64,000 nucleotides of DNA. Source: Rhizoclosmatium globosum (taxonomy: Eukaryota; Chytridiomycota; Chytridiomycetes; Chytridiales; Chytriomycetaceae). The position numbers and the translations under genes are program-made. Positions within the stretch are counted from its first letter, which is position 1; each line of letters begins with the position of its first letter. The notes under the pieces are model-generated. The model searched no databases. It saw only the letters and a list, made by a program, of their open reading frames with translations, and was not told the origin of the DNA. Below are positions 54,121 through 64,000 of this stretch, one piece after another. The stretch is taken from contig MCGO01000019.1 of NCBI GenBank assembly GCA_002104985.1, positions 496,001 to 560,000 of the forward strand, read 5' to 3'.

Positions 54121-54658
54121 GACAGGTAGTATTGAGTGGTTAAAGTGGCGTTTTTCCCGTGGTGGCGATTCACACTTCGAACTTGGAATCCATGGCTTGC
54201 AATTTTTTGGATGGTGCGATACCCCGTGCAAGATAGTCAACTGATTATTTTAGTAGTTTTGACGATGCCTATTTGTAGTTATCGCCCGATTAACATGTGT
54301 TGTACATATCGCGAAGGAAGGAGAAGGTGAGGAGGCAAGATAGTTAAGGGAAACAGACACTCACACGTGCGAGCTAAAAATTATTGGTGATTGCTAATTA
54401 ACGCCACCACCCAATTCACGACCCTTGGACGACTAAGCCGTCTTCGATGTTGTGATTGTACTCTTTGACGTATATATCACATATTAATCCGATGAATGAA
54501 CAGGTAGAGGTCGAGTGTTGACATAAATGCGTGCTCGTGACACCCAATAACCTCATTCAATGAGCCCGCCCCAAAATTGCCACCGCCTCCGAAAACTGCT
54601 ATAAAGCCTGCCACTTCATCACCATGTCCTCCATCAAAAAAGCTTCGAAAGACCCGCA
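54121..54658. other. Divergent intergenic region, module 1
   Basis: 538 bp between zinc-finger gene 1 and OPT gene 1. It holds the conserved promoter block listed at 54577-54608; no gene is seen. Confidence 0.5.
54577..54608 (+). promoter_or_regulatory. Conserved OPT promoter element and TATA box, module 1
   Basis: TTGCCACCGCCTCC at 54577-54590 is identical to 58875-58888 upstream of OPT gene 2, and is followed after 10 nt by TATAAAGCC (ATAAAGCC from 54601). In both modules the 14-mer is preceded by a GCCCCAAAA-type stretch. It lies about 70 bp before the ATG. Confidence 0.6.
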
Positions 54659-57158
54659 ATGACCAAGACAGCTGATCTCGTTGCTGAGAAAGAGCATCAG
54701 CTCGATGACCTCAAGCATGAACACCCTGAGTTGGAGGACGACGTTGAGCTCTCCGACATCAAGGAAGTCGAAGAGAGAATGTTAGTTACCGTTCTACATT
54801 CTTGGTTTGTGACTAACCACACTCACCTCTAGTGACTTCATTGTGCCACAAACTGATGATCCATCAACTCCGGCTTTCACCTTCCGTTCCGTATTGCTCG
54901 GATCCCTCTGGTGTGTTGCTTTGTCTTTCGCAAACACAGTCCTCTCCTTCCGTACTGTGTCCTTCGGTATCGGAGCCAACATCGCACTTATCTTGTCGTA
55001 CCCAATGGGTCTCTTCTTGGCCGCTGTCTTGCCAACGTCCATTCCATTCTTGAACCCAGGTCCATTCACTATCAAGGAACACGTCTTGATTTTCATTCAG
55101 GCTTCCTGTGGAGGTGTGCCATATGGTATTGAAAACGTCGTTTCCCAAGTTATGCCTGAGTTGATGGGGAACAGTGATATTACTTTTGCTCACTCCCTTG
55201 GATTCGTTCTTGTTACCCAGTTCTTGGGTTACGGTCTTTCTGGTCTTACCCGTCGTTTCTTGGTCCGTCCAACTGCCATGTGGTGGCCAAACAACTTGCC
55301 AACAATTGCGTTGTTCACTTCCTTCCACAAGGTCGAGACCGGAGAAGTTGATCCCTCTGTCCAGCGTTACACTCTCACCCGTTTCCAAATGTTCTGGATT
55401 GCTTTCGGAGCTATGTTTGTTTACACTTGGATTCCACAGTACTTTGCCCAGACTTTGCAGGCTGTCTCCCTTGCCTGTTTGATCTTTGGACGTGGTGATG
55501 GAAAGGGTGGAAAGTTGACCACATTTAACGCTGTTGCTGGATCTGCTTAGTGAGTTCCTCCCGAATTAGTATCACTTTTTCTAAATTTTACACATAGCAA
55601 CGGTATCGGTGTCCTCGGTATCACCTTCGACTGGACCTACATTGGATCTTACGTCTTTAACAACCCATTCTGGGCTCTGATGGTCAACTTCAGTGGAACT
55701 ATTCTTTTCCAATGGGTCTTCGTTCCAATCCTCTACGCCACTGACACTTGGGGTAACAATGCCAAGATCACCAAGGACACTGTCAACAGAAACCCGTTGC
55801 TCAACACCCCACACTTGTTCGTTGGTAACCCTAACGGTACCAAGAGACAAGGTACCCGTGTCAGGCCAAACTACTTCTTCGACGTTACCAAGAACTACGA
55901 CTTGAACGTCACTGCCTACAACGACGTTGCCCCAGTCTACATCACTTCTTTCTTCGCTCTTGTCTACGGATGCTCTTTCTTGACCATTACCGCTGCACTT
56001 TCCCATGTTGCTCTCTGGTATGGAAAAGATATTTACCGTCAATCAATGAACGCCTTCCGTCAAATCCGTGACGAAGTTGATTCCTTGGACAAGCACGTTA
56101 AGATGATGGAAGCGTACCCAGACATTCCAGACTGGGCTTACCTTGCTTTCCTTGGAGTTACACTATTGGTGCTCTTTTGGTTTCCGTGTTCACTCCATTT
56201 AACATGCCATGGTGGGGTATCTTCTTCAACATCTTCCTTTGTGCCATCTTCATCTTGCCATTCGGTATTGTCCCAGCTGTCTCTGGATTCTACTTGTACT
56301 TGAATGTGTTGACTGAGTTCGTTATCGGATTGATGATTCCTGGACAGACCGTCGCTGTTATGGCTTTCAAGTCCTGGGGAACTAATAGTTTGGCCCAGGC
56401 ACTTACTTTGACTCAGGACTTGAAGCTCGGTCAGTACTTGCACATTCCACCATATGCCATGGTTTTCGCACAGTTCTGGGGAACCCTGTTGAACGCTTTC
56501 GTTTCCACTATCGCTTGTTACTTCATGATGTTCGGCTCTGGTGATTTGTTACAAAAGGATGAATGGTAAGTGTCCGGGTTTAACTTCTTCGGCTAATGAG
56601 ATAATGTCCAGGCAATACAACGGTCACCAGACTTTCTACTCCGCTGGTGGTATTTGGGGAGCCATCGGACCACAGCGTTTCTTTGGTATCGGATCTCTCT
56701 ACGAAGGACTCTTGTGGTGTTTCTTGATTGGTGCCGTCTCTCCACTTTTCCCATGGTTGGCCAACAAGTACATTGTCAAGTCAAAGTACTGGCACTACAT
56801 TAACTTCGCCATCTTCTACAACCTTGGTAACGCTGGTGCCCTCCAAGTCGGTATTGTCTTCCCAATCATCCTCGCTTTCGTGGCTCAGTACCTCTTCTTG
56901 AAGAACAAGGAGTTCTACCAAAAGTACTTGTACGTTATTGGAGCTGCCTTTGACGGAGCCGGTGGTTTCGTTTCCTTGATTGTGTCCTTCTTGTTCTTCG
57001 GAAACATCAACCCACCAAACTGGTTGCTCAACCCAACTGAGAATGTCAAGGGAGACTGGTACTGTTACCCAGGCTCTACTTGGCAAGATTGGGACTGTGA
57101 CTACTACCTCAAGGCTGGTAAGACCAAGACTGCGGAGGGAATTGTCTGCAAGCCTTAA
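54659..57158 (+). CDS. Oligopeptide transporter (OPT family, isp4-like) 1
   Basis: The start MTKTADLVAEKEHQLDDLKH gives an acidic cytosolic N-terminus (ELEDDVELSDIKEVEER). After the first intron come the OPT signatures: SLWCVALSFANTVLSFRT, LNPGPFTIKEHVLI (the NPGPFxxKEH motif of peptide-type OPTs), SCGGVPYGIENVVSQ, FLGYGLSGLTRRFLVRPTAM, then GSYVFNNPFWALMVNFSGTI, MPWWGIFFNIFLCAIFILPF, MIPGQTVAVMAFKSWGTNSL and GGIWGAIGPQRFFGIGSLY. About 780 residues with 12 or more helices. It imports tri- to pentapeptides or glutathione across the plasma membrane (family knowledge). Codon use is strongly biased, suggesting high expression. One base is missing near 56163. Confidence 0.9.
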
Positions 57159-57323
57159 ATAGAATCTTTATCGTTTGTGTTCTGGATTGTGGATAGAATA
57201 TTAGTTGAAATAAATGAGTCTTTCTCCTATACATTTCCCTTTACTTTGTGTCTCAATCATCGATTCCTGCGATGCAAATGTGAACGATTGTTTCAAAACT
57301 TAAACTAGAATTAACTCCAAAAA

Positions 57324-57572
57324 ATGGGATACGTTGGCCCTGACTTGGGTACGCAGTTTATCAACACTGTAAACTACGAGAAAGATGTCAAAAATACTTT
57401 CTCGCAGTGCATCAAAACATTCGTAAATCAGGCGCAACTCAGGAATCTAAACATCATTGGCATTTGTTGTGTGATTGCAGGAACGGTTAAGTTTGATTTC
57501 GTCGTTGTGGTTGTTTATGTGTTATTTTCCATTGCGGTGCAACCAAATAATGAATTACACAATTGGCAATAA
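57324..57572 (+). CDS. Small hypothetical membrane protein
   Basis: 82 codons from ATG 57324: MGYVGPDLGTQFINTVNYEK, then a helical part and two hydrophobic stretches (LNIIGICCVIAGT and FVVVVVYVLFSIAV). It lies between OPT gene 1 and zinc-finger gene 2 and ends beside the latter's stop. It is not recognised and may be a chance frame or contain an unseen intron. No counterpart is present after OPT gene 2. Confidence 0.3.
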   Translation: MGYVGPDLGTQFINTVNYEKDVKNTFSQCIKTFVNQAQLRNLNIIGICCVIAGTVKFDFVVVVVYVLFSIAVQPNNELHNWQ

Positions 57573-57579
57573 CAAACGT

Positions 57580-58380
57580 TTATTTCGATGATTGTATTGG
57601 ACGATGAAGAGATTTCATGTGTCGAAGCAATGCGTCTGACCTGCTAAAGATTGTTTCACACTTGTCACATTTATGTAGTTTCTTGTGACTCCCGGAAGTA
57701 TGACGAGTTTCATTGTGTCGGTAAAGGTCGTTTCGACGGCTGAAGTTGATTCCACAAACCTCGCATGTAATCTTTACTGGCATTTTCTTGATGATGTTAC
57801 GTAGCGCTGGTTCTTGAGGTTGACTTGTCGGCGATTGGTGTGATGATGGGGGCGTCGGACGTGCGGCAACTATCGGCGAAGATGATAAGCCTGAGTGCTG
57901 GTTTCTTTTAACTGGAACAGTATCAACTCCTACTGGATATACAGGGTCATGAGACGAAGACGGGATGAGAGGAGGCGTAAATATTGGACCTTGGTTCCTT
58001 ATCAAGAAAATCGTATCGCGAGGATAAGATGTCAAGTAAAGTGCTGAAGAGGTTGAATGGAATCCAGAAGCCTGCAAGACAGCGGCATGATAGGGTGGAC
58101 TTGGTCTTAAAGTCGTGGATGAACACATATATCGCTGTGGCTTAGCCTCGATTGGAGGCGTTACAAATTGCGGCCTCGGAGTTGCCACTGAGGGATAACA
58201 CACAGAATGCTGTTGAATGCCATAGCAATTAGAGTCAGTTACATGTTGTTGACGAGCGTTTTCCATTGTTTCATAACGCTTCTTGTGTTCATGCAGTTGG
58301 TCACGGAGAGAAGGTAGCGAAGGACAGCTTTGGTACATGACACTAGACTGGATCAAGTCCCAAACAGGAGGTAGAGACAT
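57580..58380 (-). CDS. C2H2 zinc-finger protein, paralogue 2
   Basis: Starts at 58380 with MSLPPVWDLIQSSVMYQSCP, clearly homologous to the N-terminus of zinc-finger gene 1 (xPPVWxLIxxSV, then PSLPSLRDQLHEHKKRYE versus PTLPSIRNQLTDHEKRYE). The Ser/Pro/His-rich middle is diverged. Two C2H2 fingers end the protein: CEVCGINFSRRNDLYRHNET (then RH) and CDKCETIFSRSDALLRHMKS (then LH). Both fingers keep all four ligands. It lies divergently beside OPT gene 2. Confidence 0.82.
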   Translation of the reverse strand: MSLPPVWDLIQSSVMYQSCPSLPSLRDQLHEHKKRYETMENARQQHVTDSNCYGIQQHSVCYPSVATPRPQFVTPPIEAKPQRYMCSSTTLRPSPPYHAAVLQASGFHSTSSALYLTSYPRDTIFLIRNQGPIFTPPLIPSSSHDPVYPVGVDTVPVKRNQHSGLSSSPIVAARPTPPSSHQSPTSQPQEPALRNIIKKMPVKITCEVCGINFSRRNDLYRHNETRHTSGSHKKLHKCDKCETIFSRSDALLRHMKSLHRPIQSSK

Positions 58381-58955
58381 TTGGGAATGATGGATGGAAG
58401 GACAAGGGATAGTTGCAAAAAATCTAGGTGGCGGGATCCACAAAATCAATTGCAAAAAATCGTGCCGTCAGGGCTTGCGAGTGTCGGATGGAGAAACCCT
58501 CGACCTGCACCGCCTCATCCGCAAATAAAGACACCTTCTGAGGACTCCCTCCTCGTTCTCGCGTCATGATTTCAATAGTAGTATGCATGTTGCGCGGACA
58601 ATAAAGAGTCAGGCATCATGTTTAGGGTAGTAGAAATCGACTCTCATTAAAATCATGCAGTTTTGACGCCACCTCTATCTCCATACGATAAGGAGCTGGT
58701 GATTCGTTTCTCTTGTATCCTCACCCGCTTGATAACTGCCTGTCATCAGAAACGACAGTAGCCAATAAAAGACGGTAAGACTTCTAAAAACCATGAAATT
58801 AAGTGTAAATTGGTCAAATGAGGCTGAATCACAGCTCCATCACTCAAAATTCGAGAAACGCCCCAAAAAATTATTTGCCACCGCCTCCCAATTGCGGCCC
58901 ATAAAGCCAGCTCTATTGCCAATCTAACTTGATCAAAAAAAAAACTTCCTCAGAA
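58381..58955. other. Divergent intergenic region, module 2
   Basis: 575 bp between zinc-finger gene 2 and OPT gene 2, with the conserved promoter element at 58875-58908. No gene is seen. Confidence 0.5.
58875..58908 (+). promoter_or_regulatory. Conserved OPT promoter element and TATA-like box, module 2
   Basis: TTGCCACCGCCTCC at 58875-58888, identical to the module 1 element, followed after 12 nt by ATAAAGCC at 58901-58908. The surrounding sequence is diverged, so the conserved 14-mer stands out. Confidence 0.6.
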
Positions 58956-61456
58956 ATGACCAAGACTGCAGATCTTGTTGCTGAAAAGGAGCAACAGCTT
59001 GAGGAGCTCAAGCAAGCCCATCCAGAGTTGGAGGACGACGTTGAGCTATCTGATATCAAGGAGGTTGAGGAGAGAATGTGAGTGGTATTTTACTTCTTTC
59101 TCGAATGCATGCATTAAACAATTACATCTAGTGATTTCATCGTTCCACAAACCGATGATCCATCAACTCCAGCCTTCACATTCCGTTCAGTCCTTCTTGG
59201 TACCATCTGGTGTGTGCGTTGTCCTTCGCAAACACTGTCCTGTCCTTCCGTACAATCGCTTTCTACATTGGAGCCAACATCGCCCTGATTCTTTCTTACC
59301 CAATGGGTCTCTTCCTCGCCGCCGTCCTCCCATCAGGTGCATTGAATCCAGGTCCTTTCTCCATGAAAGAGCACGTCTTGATTTACATTATGGCGTCGTG
59401 TGCTGGAGTCCCTTACGGAATTGAGAACGTTGTTTCTCAGGTGATGCCTGAGTTGATGGGGAACACTGATATTACGTTTATTCACTCCCTTGGGTTTGTG
59501 CTTGTGACTCAGTTTTTGGGGTACGGGTTGTCGGGTCTTACGCGTCGGTTCTTGGTTCGTCCCACTGCGATGTGGTGGCCTGCGAATTTGCCTGTTATTG
59601 CGTTGTTTACGTCGTTCCATAAGGTTGAGACTGGAGAGATTGATGGTGTTCAGAAGTATAAGACTACGCGTTTCCAGATGTTTTGGATTGCGTTCGCGGC
59701 TATGTTTGTTTGGACTTGGATTCCACAGTACTTTGCACAAGGGTTGCAGGCTATTTCGCTTCTTTGTTTGATTGGCGGTCGTGGAAGTGGAACTGGTGGA
59801 AAGTTGACGGAGTTTAATGCTGTTGCGGCGTCCGCTTAGTAAGTTGAAATATTCAATGGTTTCACTCGAAATCTAACCTCAAACCTGTAGTAACGGTATT
59901 GGAGTTCTTGGAATCACTCTCGACTGGACCTCCTTTGGTTCTTTGGTCTTTAACAATCCATTCTGGGCTCTGATGGTCAACTACAGTGGAACTATTCTCT
60001 TCCAATGGATCTTTGTTCCCATGCTCTACGCTACCGATACCTGGGGCTTAAACAAAAGATTACCAAAGACACTGTCAACGGAAACCCACTCTTGAACACC
60101 CCACACTTGTTCGTCGGAAACGCAAACGGTTCCAAAAGCAAGGTTCTCGTGTTAGACCAAACTACTTCTTCGATGCGACAAAGAATTATGACTTGAACAT
60201 TACGGCTTACAACGACGTTGCTCCTGTCTACATCACTTCCTTCTTTGCTTTGGTTTACGGTTGCTCGTTCTTGACCATCACTGCTGCCATTTCCCACGTT
60301 GTCCTTTGGTATGGAAAGGATATCTACCGTCAGTCTATGAACGCTTTCCGTCAAGTTCGTGACGAAGTTGATTCCTTGGACAAACACGTAAAGATGATGG
60401 AAGCGTACCCAGACATTCCAGACTGGGCTTACCTCGCTTTCCTCGGTGTAACTACTATTGGCGCTCTTTTGGTTTCCGTGTTCACTCCATTTAATATGCC
60501 ATGGTGGGGTATCTTCTTCAACATCTTCTTGTGCTGTATCTTTATCCTGCCATTCGGTATTGTTCCAGCTGTCTCCGGATTCTACTTGTACTTGAACGTG
60601 TTGACTGAGTTTGTTATCGGATTAATGATTCCTGGACAGACTGTCGCTGTCATGGCTTTCAAGTCCTGGGGAACTAATAGTTTGGCTCAGGCTCTTACAT
60701 TGACCCAGGACTTGAAGCTCGGTCAATACTTGCACATCCCTCCATACGCCATGGTTTTCGCTCAATTCTGGGGAACTTTCTTGAATGCTATCGTTTCTAC
60801 TATCGCCTGTTACTTCATGATGTTTGGTTCCAAGGAGTTGTTGCAAAAGGATGAATGGTGAGTTAACGACTTCTGGTTGAATGTCTGACTAATTTGGTGA
60901 TTCCTTAGGCAATACAACGGTCATCAAACTTTCTACTCCGCTGGTGGTATCTGGGGAGCCATCGGACCACAGCGTTTCTTTGGTATCGGATCTCTCTACG
61001 AAGGACTTTGTGGTGTTTCTTAATTGGTGCCGTCTCTCCACTTTTCCCATGGTTGGCCAACAAGTACATTGCTAAATCCAAGTACTGGCACTACCTCAAC
61101 TTCTCCATTTTCTATAACCTCGGAAGTGCTGGTTCCTACCAAGTTACAATTGTCGTCCCAGTGATTCTCGCGTTTGTTGCTCAGTACCTTTTCAAGAGAA
61201 ACAAGGAGTTCTATCAGAAATACTTGTACGTTATTGGAGCTGCCTTTGATGGAGCTGGTGGATTCGTGTCTTTGATGGCTTCGTTTTGTTCTTTGGAAAC
61301 ATAAACCCACCATTCTGGGCCTTGAACCCGGACACGGATGTCGTTAAGGGAGACTACTACTGTTACCCTGGTGCTACTTTCAAGGACTACGACTGTGACT
61401 ACTATCTTAGAGCTGGAAAGACCAAGACTCACGAAGGAATCGTCTGTAAGAAGTAA
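58956..61456 (+). CDS. Oligopeptide transporter (OPT family, isp4-like) 2, multiply frameshifted
   Basis: Paralogue of OPT gene 1 with the same intron positions and near-identical N-terminus (MTKTADLVAEKEQQLEELKQ). The same signatures are present: LNPGPFSMKEHVLIYI, FLGYGLSGLTRRFLVRPTAM, MIPGQTVAVMAFKSWGTNSL and GGIWGAIGPQRFFGIGSLY. The C-terminus is CDYYLRAGKTKTHEGIVCKK, stopping at 61454-61456. Compared with OPT gene 1, single bases are missing near 59215, 60050, 60140, 61007 and 61285, each a 1-nt loss restoring the family sequence. Amino-acid conservation across and between the lesions is high, so consensus error is more likely than decay, but a young pseudogene is not excluded. In long conserved stretches it uses codons different from gene 1 (for example TTT/GTT-rich 59440-59700). 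Confidence 0.8.
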
Positions 61457-61708
61457 ACAGGAATTTTGGATTTATATTCTTAACTTGTTGCTATGTGATT
61501 AGAAATAAATGAATTTTGAAGTGATAGAATCCATTTTGTTGTGTTGAAAACTCCAATCGGGACTTGGACAGCTTCTGTAGAAAGCACCAAAAAATGTATA
61601 TTATGTATTGTATCTCGCATATTTGAGGATATTTGTCATAATTTTCCTTTCTTCTCTGTTTCCTCTGTTTATTCTTGGTTTATTTGGAGAGTTTTTCTCG
61701 GACAAAGG

Positions 61709-64000
61709 ATGGAGACAACAACAGCTGTCCAGCCAAATCAGGTCGACAATGATACAGCACAAGTTTCTATGGTAGCTAGTGAGATAACTGGTCTAGGAAG
61801 GAGCAAGCGGGTTCGAGAAAGCGACGAAGGTGGGTCCTTCTTTGACAGTTCTCGCACTCGCACCAACTCTGACACTTTCCTCTGATTCAAATCAACGCAA
61901 CAGAAAACCAAGTCCAAGTTGAGCCACGGCCCAAGCGAATGCACCGCCACTCACTTGAATCGAGTCGTTCACTTGTTCCACTTCCACTTCCACTTCCACT
62001 TCCTCTTTCACTTTCACCCAAACCAGTCAAACAACAACCCTTCTTCGCATCGCCCTTTCTGCCCACGTTGAATGCATCGCTCTTTGCCGCGCCACTTCCG
62101 CATCCGCTGCCTCGGTCCACTTCCGCAAAGTCTCTCTCGAAACTCAGAGCTAAAATAGCAGACTTCTTCCGCGTCTCGGCTGCCGCGCCAGTCCAACTAC
62201 ACATCTTTTGTCCCGCAAAGACCGGCGCAGATGAAAGTATCCTCAACAGCGATGCTCCCCGGCTGGAAGCACTCGCCGGATTCGACTCAAAGGGCCTTTT
62301 GATGGAACTTGGAATGCGGAAACTGGTGGGGACTTCGGTGGTGCCGCCGTGCTCAGTAAAAGAAGTTGTGGAAAGTGTTCTTGCGGGAGAGTTGGACACG
62401 GTGAAGGCTCTGGCTGCAAAACCACTTGAAGAAGTTCTGACTGCTGTATCCAAGGCTGCTTCAACTGCCTCATTGAAACGGAGGAATACTTGGTCAGCGA
62501 AAAGCTTGAAAGCAGTTGAGCAGCAGTCATTGGACGCTTCTACTGACTTGTCCGAAATCAACTACCCACGCGCTCTTTTCATCAATGACCTCGAATACCC
62601 CACTTCTTTGACTCCTCGCGTTGCTACTATTGTGTTTGTGGACGAAAACAAAGGCGAAGATGATTCAGAGTGGTCAAAGACTCTTGAGCGTGCCCTTATG
62701 ACTGGACATGCTTTAGAAACGCCAAAGACTTCAGGAAAGAAAGCGAAAGACAATATTGTACCATCTGAAAGTTCTTCGTTGGAGTCAACCCCTCCTCTCC
62801 TTGACCCCATGGAAGACTCGGACATTCCCACTCTATCCTCCACCACCACACAATCTATAGCAACCATCAACCTCATCTCTCTCGACAAATATATTCACGA
62901 CAAATTACCCGTCCCGTCAAAAAAGCAATCCAAACCATCATCAGCAACATCATCATCCTCCTTTACACTCCGTCCCGTCTTTAAAGTCCCCTCAAAACAA
63001 CCCCGTCAACCCCGAAAACAACCCTCAGACCGCATACCCACGCGTAAACAATCTTCTCGAGACTCAACATCCATGTTCCCAGACACCTCACTCGACGAAT
63101 CCTTTGATTCCACCGCCGACGCCACTCTTCCCCCACCACCACCCCCAAAACCACTGTTACCAGGAGATTTATATCGAGAAGCACTGGAGAAGTGGGAGTA
63201 TCGACACGTGGGGATGAAGGAGTTGTATGACAAGAAGGAGTTTTTGGAGGCTGGGTTGTATTCTGGGCATTTGAATCGTGTTGGGGGTGATGTTGTAACG
63301 GGGGTGATTAGTGGAGGTGATGTGGGTGGAAAGAGTTTGTTGGAAGGGTTAGAAAAGGAGAAGGGAGGTGAGGGTATGGATGTCGATGATGATACCCGTG
63401 AGAAGACGACGGACGACTCTATGAACAGTACAGTTGCGGCAACAACTATTGTCGCTGTACACAAAAAGAAGCCTTTCCGCTTCTGTATGCCTAGTAAGTC
63501 CCCCTTTTTCAGGTGAATGTGGCTTACAACTGTGAACAGTGTATTACGGCGAAACTCTATTAGACACGGAAGAAGATTTCTTACTTCCATACGATTTGTT
63601 CCGGTTCGTTAAAGTCGTTGGAGCTGGGGAACTTGCGCCGAGACCGTTGTTGATGCCGCTTGGGAAAGAAAGCCTGCACCCTTTGTGCGTATTAAGAAAA
63701 GTATGTGTTACACTCGATTTGGTGCGGTTGGAAGGTTAATTGAGAGTTACAGATATCTTTGTGGACCGGAAGCCGAGGAAACCTGCGGAAATACCTCTAT
63801 GTATGTGTGTAGTACCAGAAGATGGAAGTCCAGCGTGTGGAAAAGACTGCTTGAATCGGTAAACACTCATTCCACAAAACAGCGGTACTAACTCCGCGAA
63901 AAAAACAGCCTCATGCAATTCGAATGCATAGAAGGAAACTGCGCAACAGGCACAACATGCTCAAACCAATCCTTCCAACGCTCCCTCTCCGCCTCCCTCT
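61709..64000 (+). CDS. AWS/SET-type histone methyltransferase (ASH1/SET2-like), truncated by window end
   Basis: The start METTTAVQPNQVDNDTAQVS is followed after an intron by a long low-complexity N-terminal region (Pro/Leu/Ser-rich near residue 60, a poly-Pro stretch TLPPPPPPKPLLPGDLY, then a folded piece with EALEKWEYRHVGMKELYDKK). Further short exons give YYGETLLDTEEDFLLPYDLF and, after a 1-nt loss near 63670, PAPFVRIKK. The window ends inside an AWS-type Cys cluster: IPLCMCVVPEDGSPACGKDC, LNR, then MQFECIEGNCATGTTCSNQS, just before the SET domain expected next. AWS-SET proteins such as Set2 and ASH1 methylate histone H3, mostly at K36. The catalytic domain itself is outside the window. 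Confidence 0.75.

Noticed and set aside
54477..54659. Gly-rich minus-strand frame upstream of OPT gene 1
   Set aside because: It covers the conserved promoter element and TATA box of OPT gene 1 and lacks any recognisable feature.

Overview
The window looks like nuclear DNA of an early-diverging fungus, most likely a chytrid; this is inference. Coding regions are split by short GT..AG introns, mostly 40-60 nt. The core genes are eukaryotic and fungal in type: UFD1, EB1, an RBM25-like splicing factor, a BYE1-like PHD/TFIIS/SPOC protein, a SLC26 sulfate permease, OPT peptide transporters and an AWS/SET methyltransferase. The accessory genes are LysM/CAP secreted proteins, a Crinkler-like nuclease-kinase and a TIR protein. 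There is one tRNA gene, tRNA-Gln(CTG).

Layout. 0-3 kb: a gene fragment, then a 1.3-kb segmental duplication carrying a dead copy of a GPI-anchored Cys-rich gene, split by a 1,217-bp non-autonomous hAT element with an 8-bp target-site duplication. 4-14 kb: UFD1, a Crinkler-like nuclease-kinase, a mitochondrial PPR-like protein, RBM25, an arrestin-like adaptor and an unknown Pro-rich protein. 14-20 kb: an SDR, a second GPI-type gene, a GNAT-ankyrin fusion, an MPO1-like gene, then the source copy of the duplicated block (intact GPI-type gene plus a GT32-like glycosyltransferase). 20-32 kb: Kelch, BYE1-like, phospholipase C/acid-phosphatase-like, sulfate permease, EB1 and a ubiquitin-like tail-anchored zinc protein. 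32-38 kb: the tRNA, a C1-coiled coil-TIR protein, an MFS exporter and a coiled-coil protein. 38-53 kb: ten consecutive secreted CAP-domain genes, eight with LysM modules. 53-61.5 kb: a tandemly duplicated two-gene module in which a C2H2 zinc-finger gene lies divergently beside an oligopeptide transporter. 61.7 kb to the end: the N-terminal part of an AWS/SET methyltransferase.

The CAP/LysM array probably serves binding or masking of chitin or other glycans, or lipid binding, outside the cell. The zinc-finger/OPT pairs look like regulator-transporter modules. The C1-coiled coil-TIR protein combines a lipid-second-messenger sensor with a possible NADase or scaffold domain and is the most unusual single gene here.

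Sequence quality caveat: many genes, including ones expected to be essential such as UFD1, contain single-base frame losses that read as uniform 1-nt deletions. I take most of these as consensus errors rather than biological frameshifts. Coordinates of spliced genes are outer limits of start and stop codons.
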